Shown: one piece after another, positions 53,793-61,767 of the stretch
Layout of the letters: each line of letters starts with the position of its first letter
How positions within the stretch are numbered: the stretch's first letter is position 1
From: Candidatus Aalborgicola bjergmarkensis
GTDB lineage: Bacteria > Pseudomonadota > Gammaproteobacteria > Burkholderiales > Burkholderiaceae_C
Direction: 5' to 3'
DNA: 64,000 bases
Assembly: GCA_016708725.1 (NCBI GenBank)
Contig: JADJFE010000001.1
Location: forward strand, 632,651 to 696,650
Program-made: the position numbers and the translations under genes
The notes under the pieces: generated by a model
The model's database searches: none
Told to the model about the DNA's origin: nothing
The model's input: the letters and a program-made list of their open reading frames with translations, nothing else

Positions 53793-53838
53793 AATTGCCG
53801 CTATACACCGTGGAACGTGCGGTGTAAGCTATTAAATT
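53793..53838. repeat. Dispersed AGCT-CCGC repeat after the duplicated maf end
   Basis: gccgctatacaccgtgg followed by aacgtgcggtgtaagctatt, an imperfect inverted repeat. Its position 14 bases after the copied maf stop mirrors the unit after maf itself. Confidence 0.6.
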
Positions 53839-53974
53839 CAGAGTATTTAACTGGGCGTTGCGTCCCTGTCAGGCATGATGCAAGTCATCCGGATTGATGA
53901 TGCGCACGTAGGACAGAGCCAGCACAGCGCACAATCGTTCATCTGCTGCTGTCAACACGACAAGGACCCCACTG

Positions 53975-53990
53975 TGGCGCATTTTTTGCT
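53975..53990 (+). promoter_or_regulatory. Sigma-54 promoter of amt
   Basis: TGGCGCATTTTTTGCT: GG at 53976-53977 and GC at 53988-53989 are 10 bases apart, as at glnA. Expected start of transcription is about 54000, exactly at a strong hairpin. Confidence 0.72.
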
Positions 53991-53996
53991 TAACCC

Positions 53997-54032
53997 TGGT
54001 GCATCTGGAATTATTTTGCTCCAGATGCACCA
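53997..54032 (+). promoter_or_regulatory. Perfect 12-base inverted repeat in the amt leader
   Basis: tggtgcatctgg, a 12-base spacer, then ccagatgcacca. As RNA it would form a stable hairpin at or next to the 5' end of the amt transcript, 30 bases before the ATG. There is no T run, so it is not a terminator. A role in mRNA stability or as a protein-binding dyad is open. Confidence 0.75.
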
Positions 54033-54062
54033 ATAAGCAGCATTTCACACAAAGAGGTTTAC

Positions 54063-55265
54063 ATGGAAGCACTCAAACAGGGCGCAGATGCCTTGTTCAT
54101 TCTTCTGGGGGGTATCATGGTCTTGGCCATGCATGCCGGTTTTGCGTTTCTGGAGCTGGGCACCGTGCGGCGCAAGAACCAGGTCAATGCACTGGTCAAG
54201 ATTCTGGTTGATTTTTCGGTGTCCACAGTGGCATATTTTCTGGTGGGCTATACGGTCGCCTATGGCACCAGTTTTTTTGCCAGTGCGGAAACACTGGCCG
54301 CCAAAAACGGTTACGAGCTGGTCAAGTTTTTCTTTTTACTGACCTTTGCCGCTGCCATTCCGGCCATCATTTCAGGTGGCATTGCCGAACGCGCACGCTT
54401 TTGGCCACAATTGATTGCCACAGCAGTGATTGTCGGTTTTGTGTACCCTTTCTTTGAAGGTATCACCTGGAACCAGCATTTTGGTATTCAGGCCTGGCTC
54501 AAAGGCTTGACGGGTGAAGAGTTTCACGATTTTGCCGGCAGTGTGGTGGTGCATGCAGTCGGGGGGTGGATTGCCTTGCCTGCCGTCATTTTGCTGGGTG
54601 CGCGCAGCAATCGCTACCGCAAGGACGGGGAAATTTCGGCACACCCGCCATCGAGCATTCCATTCCTGGCGCTGGGCGCGTGGATTTTGACGGTGGGCTG
54701 GTTTGGCTTCAATGTGATGAGCGCCCAGACATTGGACAAGATTTCGGGTCTGGTTGCCGTCAACTCGCTGCTGGCGATGGTGGGTGGTACGTTGGCCGCA
54801 CTGGTTGCGGGCAAGAACGACCCCGGCTACGTGCATAACGGCCCGCTGGCCGGTCTGGTGGCGGTGTGCGCAGGCTCCGATGTGATGCATCCCTTGGGTG
54901 CCCTGGTGGTGGGCGTTTTGGCAGGCACCATTTTTGTGCGGATGTTTGCGTTGACACAGAACAAGTGGAAGATCGACGACGTACTGGGGGTCTGGCCGCT
55001 GCACGGACTGTGCGGTACCCTCGGCGGGATTGCTGCTGGCATTTTTGGCAGCAAGGCGCTGGGAGGTCTGGGTGGCGTGTCGTTTGCTGCCCAATTGATA
55101 GGCACGGCCATGGGAGTCGCCTGGGCACTGCTATGCGGGGTTCTGGTGTACAGCGTGCTCAAGGCTGGAATGGGCTTGCGCCTGAGCCAGGAGGAAGAAT
55201 ATGACGGCGCCGATTTGTCCATTCACAAGATCAGCGCCACACCCGAACGCGAAGCGAACTGGTAA
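54063..55265 (+). CDS. amt: Ammonium transporter Amt
   Basis: A 400-residue, 11-helix Amt/Rh channel. Signatures include FAFLELGTVRRKN, the family box DFAGSVVVHAVGGWIALPAVILLG around residue 160, the GLVAVCAGSD segment and the late pore His in PLHGLCGTLGG near 320. No glnK precedes it, unlike many proteobacterial loci. The sigma-54 promoter upstream and NtrBC in this window suggest induction under nitrogen limitation. Confidence 0.95.
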   Translation: MEALKQGADALFILLGGIMVLAMHAGFAFLELGTVRRKNQVNALVKILVDFSVSTVAYFLVGYTVAYGTSFFASAETLAAKNGYELVKFFFLLTFAAAIPAIISGGIAERARFWPQLIATAVIVGFVYPFFEGITWNQHFGIQAWLKGLTGEEFHDFAGSVVVHAVGGWIALPAVILLGARSNRYRKDGEISAHPPSSIPFLALGAWILTVGWFGFNVMSAQTLDKISGLVAVNSLLAMVGGTLAALVAGKNDPGYVHNGPLAGLVAVCAGSDVMHPLGALVVGVLAGTIFVRMFALTQNKWKIDDVLGVWPLHGLCGTLGGIAAGIFGSKALGGLGGVSFAAQLIGTAMGVAWALLCGVLVYSVLKAGMGLRLSQEEEYDGADLSIHKISATPEREANW

Positions 55266-55269
55266 AACA

Positions 55270-55297
55270 AAAACACCCGCTCGCAAGCGGGTGTTTT
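55270..55297. terminator. Bidirectional terminator between amt and the dehydrogenase gene
   Basis: Twelve-base stem AAAACACCCGCT/AGCGGGTGTTTT with loop CGCA. A and T runs on either side let it end both the rightward amt and the leftward 55334 transcript. Confidence 0.93.
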
Positions 55298-55333
55298 GGC
55301 AGGCTCAGAATTCAGCCTGATTGCCGCGCGGAG

Positions 55334-57625
55334 TTATTCCGACGGCGTAACGTTCTCAACTGGTGTTGCAACTGGCGCTACTGCTGCCGGTGTTTCAGTT
55401 TTCTCTTCTGGTGCTTTGGTAGCTTTGGGCTTTTTAGGCGCAGGCTTGGCGGATGCCTGTTTGGCAGCTGGTTGGGCCTGTTTGCTGGCAGTGGTAGTAG
55501 TGCTGGTAGTGGTGGTGGCGGCTACCTTCTTGGTGGGTGCCTTGGCTGCTTTGGGGCTTGTAGCCTTGGGCGTTTGGGCACTACCGGAGGCTGCGTTCCA
55601 GGTCAGGCGGGCTTCCTTGGCCAGCTGCACTACCTTGGCAATGTCCTCGTCGCTGTAGACACCGTTGACACCGGAAATGGCCGAAAGCTTCATGCCGTGT
55701 CGCAGGCCAAGCTTGTAGATTTCCTTGACCTTTTCCCACTCGGTATCGCGCCCGACGGTAAAGACCTCAAAGCGACCTTCCAGGGCCAGCACAATGGTCT
55801 CAGCCAGGCAGGCATAAACCACATTCTGAGGCAAACCAATGTTTTTCAGGCCATGGACTTCGGTCGGTAATTCAATTTCGCCCGATTCGATCACCAGCAC
55901 ATCGGGGCGCTTGGCAACTTCCTTGGGTGGCAGGTCCAGGGGACGCGCCACATCGGTGATGACGCAACCGGGTTTGACCTTGGTGATGTCCAGGATTTCC
56001 TTGCCTGCCCCCGAGGTGGAGGTGACAATCATGTCCATGTCACCCAACAGGCTGTTGTAGTCAATGGTTGTGAATACCTTGGCCTGTGGTGTTTCTTTTA
56101 GGATGGATGCCTTCAACTCGTCGAGTTTCTTGAGCGTGCGCCCCGCCAGATAGACTTCATCGAAAGACATGGCCAGCAAACGCGCACTGACCGAACCAAT
56201 GGAGCCGGAAGCGCCAATCACCATGGTTTTGGCTGCAACTTTATTCGTTGCCTTGTTCAGATGCACCAGACCCATACGGCGCATGGCATCGGCTGCTGCC
56301 CACAAGGCACCGGAAGCCGAGTAGCTATTGCCGGTAGTGATTGGCAGCCGCGAGCGCCGCGCCACAGTCACGCCCGCATCGCCCACCACCTTGGTGAACG
56401 CACCCAGCCCCATGATCTGGGCGCCCATTTTTTCGGCCAGCTTGGCGGCCTGTAGCAAACGCCGGTAAGTGAATTCGGGGCTGCGTGTCAGCATCTCCTT
56501 GGGGGTGCCGCCGACGGTAATCAACCAGCCTTCCGCCTCGGCGCCGGTTGGGGAGACGATGTTGTCCATTTTGCAATAGACAATGGGCGGCATGTGGGCG
56601 GCAAGCGTTTCCACTTTGTCCATGACAAACTTGGGGGTAGCCTTGGGGATCGGGAAACCCTTCTTGATGTAGTCCTGGCTCAAGGGGTGGATCACGAAGG
56701 CGAAACGGTGGATATTGCGGAACTTGCCTGTGGGGTGTAGCAGACGTGGTTTAAGGTCGAGTTCGTCCAGGATTTCTGCAAAATCATCATCCGAGATTTC
56801 TTCTGGCGCCTTATCCAGCGAGGCCAGGATCATGGCTTCTATGGTGTTGATACCCACTACTTTTTCAAATATCTTGGGTGAGACATCGACCACCAGGTTG
56901 ACCTTGCATTCGGTGAAAAAGGCCATACGCTCATCGTCCACTGCCGAGGTGATGATGGTTTTACCCTCCAGGTTGGAGGGGGTTCCCACGCTTTTGATCT
57001 CCGGGAATGTGCCGACGATCACATGGGATTTGGCCACTGCAGCAGCAGCACGCTTGATCTTGTAATCGGACAGGGACGCTTCCAGCATCCCGCCTGGTTT
57101 GCCACTGAGTACCAGGTTGCTGCCTTTGGCATACAACTCCAGTTGCTCCAGTGAGGTCAGCATGGTGGGTGCTCCGGTTTGAAACAGCGCATCGGCAAAG
57201 CTGAGATTTTTCGTGTAGTCGGACATGGCAACGGCCATGTCGTAATTGCGCATACCCGAGAGAAACAGCACCAGGTTGTTGTTGAAGTAATGGCCGATTT
57301 CCTTTTGCACGTAGCGCACGGCACGCACTTGCAGCAAGCGGCGCAAGGTGGCACCCGTGGTGACCGGAACGCGCGTGACCACATTCACCAGGCGTTTGGT
57401 TTCCTTGTTGATCAGGCTACGCAGTCCTACGTTGTAGTGATCGCTGATTTCGCCCAGACCAATGGCATCGGCATTCGCTTGCTGGCGGCGCATCAATTCC
57501 CAGGCCTTGCCAGTGTCGCGATCCGTGCCCATGCGGCGCACGGTGTAGGTTTGTCCCAGGAACTCGGTGGTGAACTCGAAATCCTTTTTGGAAGAACCCA
57601 GGGTTACTGTTACTACTTTTTTCAT
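55334..57625 (-). CDS. Acyl-ACP-reductase-like NAD(P) dehydrogenase with a basic tail
   Basis: A protein of about 763 residues with three parts. Residues about 315-660 resemble long-chain acyl-ACP reductases and COG5322 dehydrogenases: the pattern is LGAFTKVVGDAG, then TTGNSYSASGALWAAADAM, the Rossmann motif VIGASGSIGSVSARLL and DVARPLDLPPKEV. The N-terminal 300 residues are conserved-looking but unfamiliar. The last 100 are low-complexity Ala/Lys/Pro/Thr. It would reduce an activated acid to an aldehyde; the substrate is unknown. The iron alcohol dehydrogenase encoded 107 bases upstream could finish the reduction. ATG 57625 was chosen because GGGAAA precedes it; ATG 57640 is an alternative. 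Confidence 0.7.
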   Translation of the reverse strand: MKKVVTVTLGSSKKDFEFTTEFLGQTYTVRRMGTDRDTGKAWELMRRQQANADAIGLGEISDHYNVGLRSLINKETKRLVNVVTRVPVTTGATLRRLLQVRAVRYVQKEIGHYFNNNLVLFLSGMRNYDMAVAMSDYTKNLSFADALFQTGAPTMLTSLEQLELYAKGSNLVLSGKPGGMLEASLSDYKIKRAAAAVAKSHVIVGTFPEIKSVGTPSNLEGKTIITSAVDDERMAFFTECKVNLVVDVSPKIFEKVVGINTIEAMILASLDKAPEEISDDDFAEILDELDLKPRLLHPTGKFRNIHRFAFVIHPLSQDYIKKGFPIPKATPKFVMDKVETLAAHMPPIVYCKMDNIVSPTGAEAEGWLITVGGTPKEMLTRSPEFTYRRLLQAAKLAEKMGAQIMGLGAFTKVVGDAGVTVARRSRLPITTGNSYSASGALWAAADAMRRMGLVHLNKATNKVAAKTMVIGASGSIGSVSARLLAMSFDEVYLAGRTLKKLDELKASILKETPQAKVFTTIDYNSLLGDMDMIVTSTSGAGKEILDITKVKPGCVITDVARPLDLPPKEVAKRPDVLVIESGEIELPTEVHGLKNIGLPQNVVYACLAETIVLALEGRFEVFTVGRDTEWEKVKEIYKLGLRHGMKLSAISGVNGVYSDEDIAKVVQLAKEARLTWNAASGSAQTPKATSPKAAKAPTKKVAATTTTSTTTTASKQAQPAAKQASAKPAPKKPKATKAPEEKTETPAAVAPVATPVENVTPSE

Positions 57626-57731
57626 TTGCTTGTTTCCCATTGTGTTGAACTATATTGCCAACGGGCCGAAAAAGCGGGTGATGTCTTTTTCGGCCCCTCC
57701 TCGACAGGCCAGCGACCGTGTATGGTCCGGT

Positions 57732-59009
57732 TTAAGCCGTTTTTTTGGTGCGGCGCTTGTGTGCTGTTTCGTGTGCCGATGATGCTGGTGGCAGCAACTC
57801 CCGAATCAGATCTTCACATTGGGACTGCGACATGTAGCGTGGCACCGGGTAGCCCGTATGTGCTTCCCAGCAAGCGGCCTTGGCCAGAGCGGGAATGTCT
57901 GCTTCCTTGAGTGTGGCAAGGTGGGTGGGAATGCCCACATCGTGGTTGAGCTGGTCAACGGCATCCAGGAATTTTTGTGCCAGCACTTCCTCGGCTTCGC
58001 CTTCCGTTCCAACCCGGGCAGCGACTGCCAACAATGCAAGCCGGTGCTCGATGGCGGGCCGGGAGTATTTGAGCACATGGGGCAAGACGATGGCATTGGC
58101 CAGGCCGTGCGGGGTGTGGTACAGGCCGCCGAACTGGTGGGCAATGGCGTGCACATAACCTACGTTGGCGCGTGTGAAGGCAAAGCCCGCATACGTGGAG
58201 GCCAGGGCCATGTTTTCGCGCGCCTTCAGGTTCTTGCCGTCGGTGTAGCAGGTACGCAGATTTTCAAATATCAGACCAACGGCTGCGATGGCCATACCGT
58301 CGGTGTAGGACGTTGTCCAGTTGCCGATAAAAGCCTCGACTGCGTGGGTCAGGGCGTCAATGCCGGTGGCTGCGGTAACGGGAGGCGGCAGTCCGGTCAT
58401 GAGCGTGGGGTCCAGCGCGGCCATTTTGGGCACCATGCGTGTGTCAACAATGACCATTTTGGTATGTGCCTGCGGATCGGAAATGACAGCCGCCACCGTC
58501 ACTTCAGAGCCAGTCCCAGCAGTAGTTGGTACCGCATAAATCTTGATCGGATTGCGCAATCCCTTGAAATAACCGGCTAGTTTGCGCAGCGGTTTGGGAT
58601 TGGTAACGGCCACCGCAATGGCTTTGGATGCATCCATGGATGAGCCACCACCAAAAGCCACGATAGCATCACAGCCTTGTTCCTTGAAAAATTCAATGCC
58701 TTTTTCAATCAGGGGAATAGGTGCGTCGGGTGTGATTTCGTCAAATACCACGAATTCGGCTCCGCCCTCAGTGAGTGCATCGGTCAACTCTTTGAGCAAA
58801 CCAAGTTTGGAAATGATGGTATCGGTAACGATCAGGATTTTGTGGTGACCAAAACCGGCGATGGCCTGACCAAGACGCGCGCTGGAGCCAGGACCCACCA
58901 GCAAAGTGGGCTGGGGAATAGGAAGAAAGCGGGTGACCAAGCCGGCACCACGCATGATGGCGCCCAGGCCGGTGGCAAAAATTGCATTGCGCTGAGATTC
59001 AGTTAACAA
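57732..59009 (-). CDS. Iron-containing alcohol dehydrogenase
   Basis: A 425-residue group III alcohol dehydrogenase. NAD-binding GGGSSMDASKAIAV, the family segment PTTAGTGSEVTVAAVI, and the metal ligands in ATGIDALTHAVEAF and HAIAHQFGGLYHTPHGLANAIVLPHV are visible. TTG 59009 follows AGGAGATATTCC and gives the normal N-terminus LTESQRNAIF; the longer frame to 59090 is unlikely. Likely one operon with the acyl-reductase-like gene downstream, for an acyl-aldehyde-alcohol step. Confidence 0.88.
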   Translation of the reverse strand: MLTESQRNAIFATGLGAIMRGAGLVTRFLPIPQPTLLVGPGSSARLGQAIAGFGHHKILIVTDTIISKLGLLKELTDALTEGGAEFVVFDEITPDAPIPLIEKGIEFFKEQGCDAIVAFGGGSSMDASKAIAVAVTNPKPLRKLAGYFKGLRNPIKIYAVPTTAGTGSEVTVAAVISDPQAHTKMVIVDTRMVPKMAALDPTLMTGLPPPVTAATGIDALTHAVEAFIGNWTTSYTDGMAIAAVGLIFENLRTCYTDGKNLKARENMALASTYAGFAFTRANVGYVHAIAHQFGGLYHTPHGLANAIVLPHVLKYSRPAIEHRLALLAVAARVGTEGEAEEVLAQKFLDAVDQLNHDVGIPTHLATLKEADIPALAKAACWEAHTGYPVPRYMSQSQCEDLIRELLPPASSAHETAHKRRTKKTA

Positions 59010-59142
59010 GGAATATCTCCTGAAAGAGGGGGAAAAAAGAGTCCGTAGTATGCCAAAGATATGCCAAAGAGCGCACCGCACAGTTTGCAATTTTGGCGCT
59101 GTACAGACCTTGATGCTAACGCAGGCGAATGGTAACGGTTTC

Positions 59143-59883
59143 TTACGCCAAAAGTTGCGCCAAAGCCGTTAGAGCGGCAGTTTCCGCACGTAATATTCGC
59201 AAGCCCAGGCTTACCGCCGTAAATCCGCTGGCCAGGGCCGCAGTCTCTTCCGCTGCACCCAGACCACCCTCGGGTCCTGAAAGAACCAGGATGCCGTTTT
59301 CACCAGATAAATGCATTGCATGCTGCAAGGAAGCGGATGCCAGGGACAGTGACAGCAACAAACGTGCTGTGGAGCCGTTTGGTGTTAGTGTTTGCAACCA
59401 CTCCCGCAAACCCAGGACCGGATGCACAAGGGGAACACGGTTGCCGCCACATTGTTCGCAAGCCGCAATGGCCACGCTGTGCCAGTGCGCTGTTTTGCGC
59501 TGCGCACGCTCACCCGACAGACGCAAAACGCTGCGCTCGGTCATCAGCGGTTGAATGCTTGCCACACCCAGTTCGGTGGCCTTTTCGACCAGCCAATCCA
59601 TCCGTTCGTTGGCTGGCATGCCCACAGCCAGATGCACCGCACGCTGTGCCTCGCGCTCGATGGCGTGGTGCGCGTCGATCTGTACCTGTACCGAAGAGCG
59701 GCCCATGCGCACGATGCGGGCAGAAAACTCGCCCATGCTGGACTGTGCAGACCATCCGCCATTGAAGAGCGTCACAGTATCCCCCGGCTGCAGGCGCAAC
59801 ACCTGCGCATGCCGCACGGCGTTATCGGGCAAGTCCAGTAACGTACCGGGAACCAATGGGGTGGGGCAGTAAAAGCGGGGCAT
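59143..59883 (-). CDS. rsmE: 16S rRNA m3U1498 methyltransferase
   Basis: A 246-residue SPOUT methyltransferase starting MPRFYC. An N-terminal PUA-like domain (about 1-75) is followed by the knot motif NGILVLSGPEGGLGAAEE and LGLRILRAETAALTAL. The start at 59883 is the natural family start; the ATG at 59898 adds five residues. An sRNA with a terminator ends 18 bases upstream on the same strand. Confidence 0.95.
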   Translation of the reverse strand: MPRFYCPTPLVPGTLLDLPDNAVRHAQVLRLQPGDTVTLFNGGWSAQSSMGEFSARIVRMGRSSVQVQIDAHHAIEREAQRAVHLAVGMPANERMDWLVEKATELGVASIQPLMTERSVLRLSGERAQRKTAHWHSVAIAACEQCGGNRVPLVHPVLGLREWLQTLTPNGSTARLLLSLSLASASLQHAMHLSGENGILVLSGPEGGLGAAEETAALASGFTAVSLGLRILRAETAALTALAQLLA

Positions 59884-59900
59884 GACGCTATGGATCATGT

Positions 59901-59980
59901 GAAAAAAAACCCAGCTCTACGCTGGGTGGAACCCTTACGGGCCTGCTCAGGGAGGATGAAGCAGGGGACCGTTACGATCC
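59901..59980 (-). ncRNA. Small RNA with an exposed CCUCCC loop
   Basis: On the minus strand, a -10-like TATATT (59988-59993) is followed about seven bases on by an 80-base transcript. Its first hairpin has stem CCTGCT/AGCAGG, with flanking ACGG/CCGT pairs, and a 12-base loop TCATCCTCCCTG. The loop is complementary to a Shine-Dalgarno sequence (GGGAGG). A second hairpin, ACCCAGC/GCTGGGT, runs into eight T. The layout fits the betaproteobacterial anti-Shine-Dalgarno RNAs described as toxic small RNAs, but I identify it from features, not from a search. No good -35 is seen. Confidence 0.6.
59902..59927 (-). terminator. Rho-independent terminator of the small RNA
   Basis: Stem ACCCAGC/GCTGGGT, loop GTAGA, then eight T on the minus strand. 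It insulates rsmE from the RNA's promoter. Confidence 0.88.
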
Positions 59981-60026
59981 GGGCGGGAATATAGCATGTT
60001 CGGGGGGTGCAAAGTCACAGAAACCC

Positions 60027-60227
60027 TCAATCGCCTACCAGCTCCATAGCCAGTTCGCGCGGGTTGTCCGTTCGCTGGCTAACGTCCAGCATTTCAATAC
60101 CAAGAACGCGGCCATCGGTATCAAGATCAAATACCACACCTGGTCGAACTTCGTCGCTATCGGCCACAACGCCTGCTCGTAACCGGATGTACATGGCGTC
60201 CGCGTGCTGGTCATATTCGATTTTCAT
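60027..60227 (-). CDS. DUF2283 protein
   Basis: A 66-residue protein of the small DUF2283 family: the pattern MKIEYDQHADAMYIRL, then DLDTDGRVLGIEMLDVS. The family often pairs with a DUF4258 gene; none is visible here, so it may be an orphan. ATG 60227 gives the family N-terminus; the frame's earlier ATG at 60251 adds eight atypical residues. Function unknown, sometimes suggested as toxin-antitoxin related. Confidence 0.8.
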   Translation of the reverse strand: MKIEYDQHADAMYIRLRAGVVADSDEVRPGVVFDLDTDGRVLGIEMLDVSQRTDNPRELAMELVGD

Positions 60228-60267
60228 GTCTTTTGGTTGTCCGCGTTGCATTCGAAATCCTCGGTCA

Positions 60268-60306
60268 ATTGCTATTAAATTAGCAGCTGCTTACGCAGTA
60301 TATACA
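60268..60306. repeat. Dispersed AGCT repeat, diverged unit
   Basis: ttgctattaaattagcag followed by ctgcttacgcagtatatac. Weakly similar to the repeat family elsewhere in the window. Confidence 0.35.
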
Positions 60307-60338
60307 ATGGATACAGCCATAAAATGCATAAATTCTGC

Positions 60339-61148
60339 TCAAGCCAGCCAGCGCTTGCGACGCTTGTAGCTTTTGACGTCCTTGAAGCTCTTGCGTTCAC
60401 CCCCGCCCATGCCCAGGTAGAACTCTTTAACGTCTTCGTTGCTGCGAAGGTCGGTCGCAGCGCCATCCATCACCACACGGCCACTTTCCATGATGTAGCC
60501 GTAGTCGGCATACTTCAGGGCCATGTTGGTGTTTTGCTCGGCCAGCAAGAACGTAACTTTTTCCTTGATGTTGAGATCCTTCACGATCTCGAACACCTCC
60601 TCCACAGTCTGCGGGGCCAGCCCCATGGAGGGTTCGTCCAGCAGCACCATGCTGGGACTGGCCATGAGCGCGCGGCCAATGGCGCACATCTGCTGCTCGC
60701 CACCCGAGATATACGCCGCCTGACTGGTGCGCCGGGTTTTCAGTAGGGGAAAGTAGTTGTAGACCTTTTCAAGATTAGCCGCCACCTCCACCTTTGATTT
60801 ACGGGTGTAGCCACCGGTCAGCAGGTTTTCTTCAATGGTCAGGTGGGAAAAACAGTGCCGCCCTTCCATCACCTGCACCACGCCGCGCTGCACCAGCTCA
60901 GCGGGGTTCAGGTTCTCGATGCGCTCGCCCCGCAGCGCAATACTGCCTTTGGTCACAGCACCCCGCTCACCCGCGAGCAGGTTGGACACCGCACGCAGCG
61001 TGGTGGTCTTGCCCGCGCCATTGCCGCCCAAAATGGCCACAATACCACCCTCGGGCACCTGCAGCGACACGCTCTTGAGCACCAGAATGACGTGGTTGTA
61101 GATGACCTCGATGCCATTCACGTTGAGAACAATTTTTTTAGGTTCCAT
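60339..61148 (-). CDS. livF: Branched-chain amino acid ABC transporter ATP-binding protein LivF
   Basis: A 269-residue ABC ATPase. Walker A is LGGNGAGKTTTLRAV near residue 37, the signature is YISGGEQQMCAIGRAL near 145, and Walker B is MVLLDEPSMGLAP near 168. The basic C-terminal tail (SYKRRKRWLA) is common in this LivF lineage. It would power import of leucine, isoleucine, valine or related substrates with LivHMG. In related gene orders it directly follows the substrate-binding gene; here a TnpB element separates them. Confidence 0.93.
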   Translation of the reverse strand: MEPKKIVLNVNGIEVIYNHVILVLKSVSLQVPEGGIVAILGGNGAGKTTTLRAVSNLLAGERGAVTKGSIALRGERIENLNPAELVQRGVVQVMEGRHCFSHLTIEENLLTGGYTRKSKVEVAANLEKVYNYFPLLKTRRTSQAAYISGGEQQMCAIGRALMASPSMVLLDEPSMGLAPQTVEEVFEIVKDLNIKEKVTFLLAEQNTNMALKYADYGYIMESGRVVMDGAATDLRSNEDVKEFYLGMGGGERKSFKDVKSYKRRKRWLA

Positions 61149-61200
61149 GACTCAGCCTTGTTGACCATGTGCGCGGCAAGCCCCGGCCTTCAGGCCGGGG

Positions 61201-61392
61201 TCAAGAGCGCGGAACGCGAAGCGTTCCTTGAATTGTTTTTGGTTTCCATTTGTCAATCAGGACTCGAAGAGCTTCAACGCCAGCCGCATCAATTTTTTCC
61301 CACTGCGCCGGGGTCATGCGTATGGATCGCAGGATCAAACGCTCTGAATCTGGTTTTTTTGGTCTGCCAATGGTCTTTTTTTGTTGTTCCAT
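61201..61392 (-). CDS. Small ribbon-helix-helix-like regulator of the TnpB element
   Basis: A 63-residue basic protein (from MEQQKKT; the longer frame starts at 61416). It begins with an AT-hook-like GRPKKPDSER and continues RSIRMTPAQWEKIDAAGVEALRVLIDKW, a pattern seen in small DNA-binding proteins of Burkholderiales that I read as a possible ribbon-helix-helix domain. Divergent from the zinc protein gene, with paired gtgataca sites in the shared promoter region. Likely an autoregulator of the element; this is inference. Confidence 0.55.
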   Translation of the reverse strand: MEQQKKTIGRPKKPDSERLILRSIRMTPAQWEKIDAAGVEALRVLIDKWKPKTIQGTLRVPRS

Positions 61393-61405
61393 GTGGGGAT
61401 TATCG

Positions 61406-61447
61406 GTGATACACAAAATACTTTCAACACATACTTTGCGTGATACA
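61406..61447. promoter_or_regulatory. Putative operator between divergent genes of the TnpB element
   Basis: Two direct copies of gtgataca (61406-61413 and 61440-61447), 34 bases apart, and two copies of atacttt between them. They lie in the 63-base divergent promoter region. The spacing, about three helical turns, suits binding of the small regulator. Confidence 0.45.
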
Positions 61448-61455
61448 ATAACAAC

Positions 61456-61767
61456 ATGGACACCGCAAAAAAATCAAACAATCCAGTCGTTCGCTTTGAG
61501 TGTGCGGGCGGGTGCGGTAAATTCCAGATGGTAAGACCGTCAAAAATAAGTAAGGCTGATTTCTACGTGTGTAATTCCATTTGTCAGTCGCGTATTCCTC
61601 CAAGACTTCCGGGGCAGATTGTTTCGATTGAATTTGGGGCTTGCGGTGGCTTCAATGGCGTGAGCTACAAGTGGCCGGATTCCGCTGAAATTGAATCCCT
61701 AGAACGTGCGCGTAATATCAAATTTGCTGGATTGGCACAACTGGTATTGGAAAAGGCCAAAAACTGA
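61456..61767 (+). CDS. Small Cys-containing protein coupled to tnpB
   Basis: A 103-residue protein with cysteines arranged as CAGGC near residue 16, C at 39 and C at 43 (FYVCNSIC), suggesting one zinc site in the N-terminal half. The C-terminal half is helical. Its stop codon overlaps the tnpB start (ATGA), so translation is coupled. I do not recognise a family. A role in TnpB regulation, RNA binding or transposition is possible. Confidence 0.6.
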   Translation: MDTAKKSNNPVVRFECAGGCGKFQMVRPSKISKADFYVCNSICQSRIPPRLPGQIVSIEFGACGGFNGVSYKWPDSAEIESLERARNIKFAGLAQLVLEKAKN

